From the NCBI GenBank assembly GCA_009618475.1, contig WJOV01000133.1, positions 1 through 6,238 of the forward strand: a DNA stretch of 6,238 bases, read 5' to 3'. Within the stretch, counting starts at the first letter, position 1; the number at the start of each line of letters is the position of its first letter. Below the pieces are notes generated by a model. That model had not been told where the DNA came from, did not search any database, and was given only the letters and a program-made list of their open reading frames with translations. A program made the translations under genes and the position numbers. The DNA comes from Methanosarcinales archaeon. GTDB taxonomy: Archaea; Halobacteriota; Syntropharchaeia; Alkanophagales; Methanospirareceae. Positions 5,255 to 6,238 of this stretch are shown here, one piece after another.

Positions 5255-5635
5255 CTACTTCCCACTCAATTTTTTCCTTTCTATCTTAATTCCCATTGGT
5301 GTCACTACCACCTGGTCATCACTTATACCGGCGATGTCCCCTCCTACGTCTAATGCAGCCATCTTCAAGTCTTTTATCGCTTTCTCTACCAGAACTTTGT
5401 CCTGCCTTGCCCGTGATATGTCCAGAATCAGCATATTGCCCGCATATATCTCCTTCTTCAATTCGGGAATATCGTATAACCCTGTCAATTCCGCAGTCTT
5501 TATGTACATCTTTACGCTTTCTTCGCCCTTTAGCCCCTCTTCATACTCTTCTATGTCCAGGTCCAGATAATCCGCCTCATTCTCTATTCCCTCCTTCTTC
5601 ACAAATAGCTTCCCTAAACCGCCTTTTATCCCCAT
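5255..5635 (-). CDS. sepF: Cell division protein SepF (archaeal, DUF552)
   Basis: SepF anchors the FtsZ ring to the membrane in FtsZ-containing archaea. The 126-residue protein starts with a short glycine/basic/hydrophobic segment (MGIKGGLGKLFVKK), suited to the amphipathic membrane-targeting helix of the family, followed by an acidic linker (about 15-40). The globular DUF552 domain spans about 40-122: KMYIKTAELTGLYDIPELKK, then GNMLILDISRAR, then DVGGDIAGISDDQVVVTPMG with the conserved GGDIAG turn. Its length suits archaeal SepF. The ATG at 5633-5635 is preceded by a purine-rich GGTGAGGAAGGAA (5641-5653). It is the first of three minus-strand genes (sepF, zpr1, mat) and is transcribed away from gyrB. 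ftsZ is not in the window. Confidence 0.9.
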   Translation of the reverse strand: MGIKGGLGKLFVKKEGIENEADYLDLDIEEYEEGLKGEESVKMYIKTAELTGLYDIPELKKEIYAGNMLILDISRARQDKVLVEKAIKDLKMAALDVGGDIAGISDDQVVVTPMGIKIERKKLSGK

Positions 5636-5696
5636 TTTTATTCCTTCCTCACCCCTTTTACTTTGTAATTATTATTCTCTCGTTCTAATACTTAAG

Positions 5697-5704
5697 AATA
5701 TATT
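5697..5704 (-). promoter_or_regulatory. sepF: Probable TATA box for sepF (and perhaps zpr1-mat)
   Basis: AATATATT on the minus strand is preceded by CCCCAC, a possible BRE. It lies about 62-69 bases before the sepF ATG; a start near 5673 gives a leader of about 38 bases holding the GGTGAGGAAGG site. No other convincing promoter is visible before zpr1 or mat, whose upstream gaps are 55 and 58 bases, so read-through from here is plausible. Confidence 0.45.
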
Positions 5705-5784
5705 GTGGGGTAATCAATTAAAAAACTTTGCATAAGAAAATGGTATGGCATGAAGTTAGTAGAATGTCATCAAGCGTGCAGAGG

Positions 5785-5794
5785 TTTTATATAA
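5785..5794 (+). promoter_or_regulatory. gyrB: Probable TATA box for gyrB
   Basis: TTTTATATAA lies 29-38 bases before the gyrB ATG, after a GCAGAGG stretch that could be a BRE. A start about 25 bases on would give a leader of fewer than ten bases. A second T6/TATATA stretch (5806-5815) lies too close to the ATG to act as a TATA box for this start. AGGGA at 5816-5820 is only two bases from the ATG, too close for normal Shine-Dalgarno use. Confidence 0.55.
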
Positions 5795-5822
5795 ACGTAT
5801 CGCACTTTTTTATATAGGGATT

Positions 5823-6238
5823 ATGGAAGAAAGATACAGCGCTAAGGATATTCAGGTGCTAAAAGACTTAACGGCGGTGCAAAAAAGACCCTCAATGTAT
5901 ATTGGCGACACCGGCACCAGGGGTCTTCACCACTTAGTAAACGAAGCGATAGACAACAGCGTGGATGAAGCTTTAATAGGTTTTTGCACTGTCATAGAGG
6001 TGATAATCCACCAGGATAACTCCGTGACGGTAATTGACAATGGAAGAGGGATTCCGGTTGACCTGCACGAGGAGTATAACCTTTCTGCGGTGGAAGTAGT
6101 GATGACGAAGCTGCATGCGGGTGGTAAATTTGATAACAAGGTTTATAAAGTAGCAGGTGGGCTGCATGGCGTTGGGATTTCGGTTGTTAATGCACTTTCA
6201 GAGTGGCTGGAGGTAGAAGTGAGGAGGAATGGACAGTG
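5823..6238 (+). CDS. gyrB: DNA gyrase subunit B, 5' part only
   Basis: The frame from ATG 5823 is open for 138 codons to the window edge, which cuts it within the GHKL ATPase domain (full GyrB is usually about 630-800 aa). It begins MEERYSAKDIQVLKDLTAVQ. Conserved ATP-site motifs are NEAIDNSVDEA (40-50; E41 is the expected catalytic Glu and N45 the Mg ligand), VIDNGRGIPVD (70-80; D72 contacts adenine), MTKLHAGGKFD (94-104) and the lid GGLHGVGISVVNALS (112-126). Gyrase introduces negative supercoils using ATP, together with GyrA, whose gene often follows; that lies outside the window. Presence of gyrase limits the host to those archaea, mostly later-branching euryarchaea, that acquired it from bacteria. 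The closely related TopoVI-B has a different GHKL layout and is excluded by these motifs; ParE is the remaining alternative but is not expected in archaea. Confidence 0.93.
   Translation, partial: MEERYSAKDIQVLKDLTAVQKRPSMYIGDTGTRGLHHLVNEAIDNSVDEALIGFCTVIEVIIHQDNSVTVIDNGRGIPVDLHEEYNLSAVEVVMTKLHAGGKFDNKVYKVAGGLHGVGISVVNALSEWLEVEVRRNGQ

Noticed and set aside
5296..5688. 130-codon plus-strand frame opposite sepF
   Set aside because: It is a Ser/Pro/Leu-rich shadow of a gene with clear DUF552 motifs and extends into the sepF promoter.
5740..5817. 25-codon frame in the sepF-gyrB spacer
   Set aside because: It overlaps the gyrB TATA box, has no ribosome binding site, and its length is expected by chance.
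1..6238. CRISPR array, transposon, tRNA or rRNA
   Set aside because: No regularly spaced repeats, transposase motifs, terminal inverted repeats, or tRNA cloverleaf were seen on either strand; the gene content is ordinary chromosomal housekeeping.

Overview
The window is a compact piece of archaeal chromosome, almost certainly from a euryarchaeote with methane or related C1 metabolism. Evidence for this: an archaeal-type ribosomal protein S10 tail, heterodisulfide reductase subunits HdrC and HdrB, an archaeal-type S-adenosylmethionine synthetase, an archaeal ZPR1-family zinc protein, archaeal SepF, and a gyrase B gene, which occurs in only part of the euryarchaea. Promoters look archaeal (AT-rich TATA boxes about 35-60 bases before starts). 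A methanogen or an ANME-1/Syntrophoarchaeum/Archaeoglobus-like relative all fit; the sequence alone does not settle the genus.

Layout, left to right: (1) the 3' half of rps10 (+, 2-160), then a small orphan coiled-coil gene (+, 239-463). (2) A hairpin/T-rich terminator at 479-509 separates these from the convergent hdrC-hdrB operon (-, 510-1957), whose two genes overlap by ATGA. (3) A 133-base divergent promoter region leads to a DUF460/COG2433 RNase H-fold protein with a long coiled coil (+, 2091-3350). (4) A 27-base perfect palindrome (3404-3430) lies between this gene and the convergent S-adenosylmethionine synthetase (-, 3437-4649), which is split by a one-base frameshift in a run of seven G. 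(5) Upstream of it on the same strand come a ZPR1-type zinc protein (-, 4708-5199, GTG start) and sepF (-, 5255-5635), so sepF-zpr1-mat may be one transcript. (6) A 187-base divergent intergenic region leads to the 5' end of gyrB (+, from 5823, cut by the window edge).

The genes cover separate housekeeping jobs: translation (S10), energy conservation (HdrCB reduces the CoM-S-S-CoB heterodisulfide in methanogens), methyl-donor supply (MAT), membrane anchoring of the FtsZ ring (SepF) and DNA supercoiling (GyrB). I see no mobile element, CRISPR array, tRNA or rRNA, and no gene-free stretch over 300 bases. I found no convincing new multi-gene system. The points most worth a second look are the mat frameshift, the palindromes on either side of mat, the short DUF460 protein, and the orphan 74-residue protein behind rps10.
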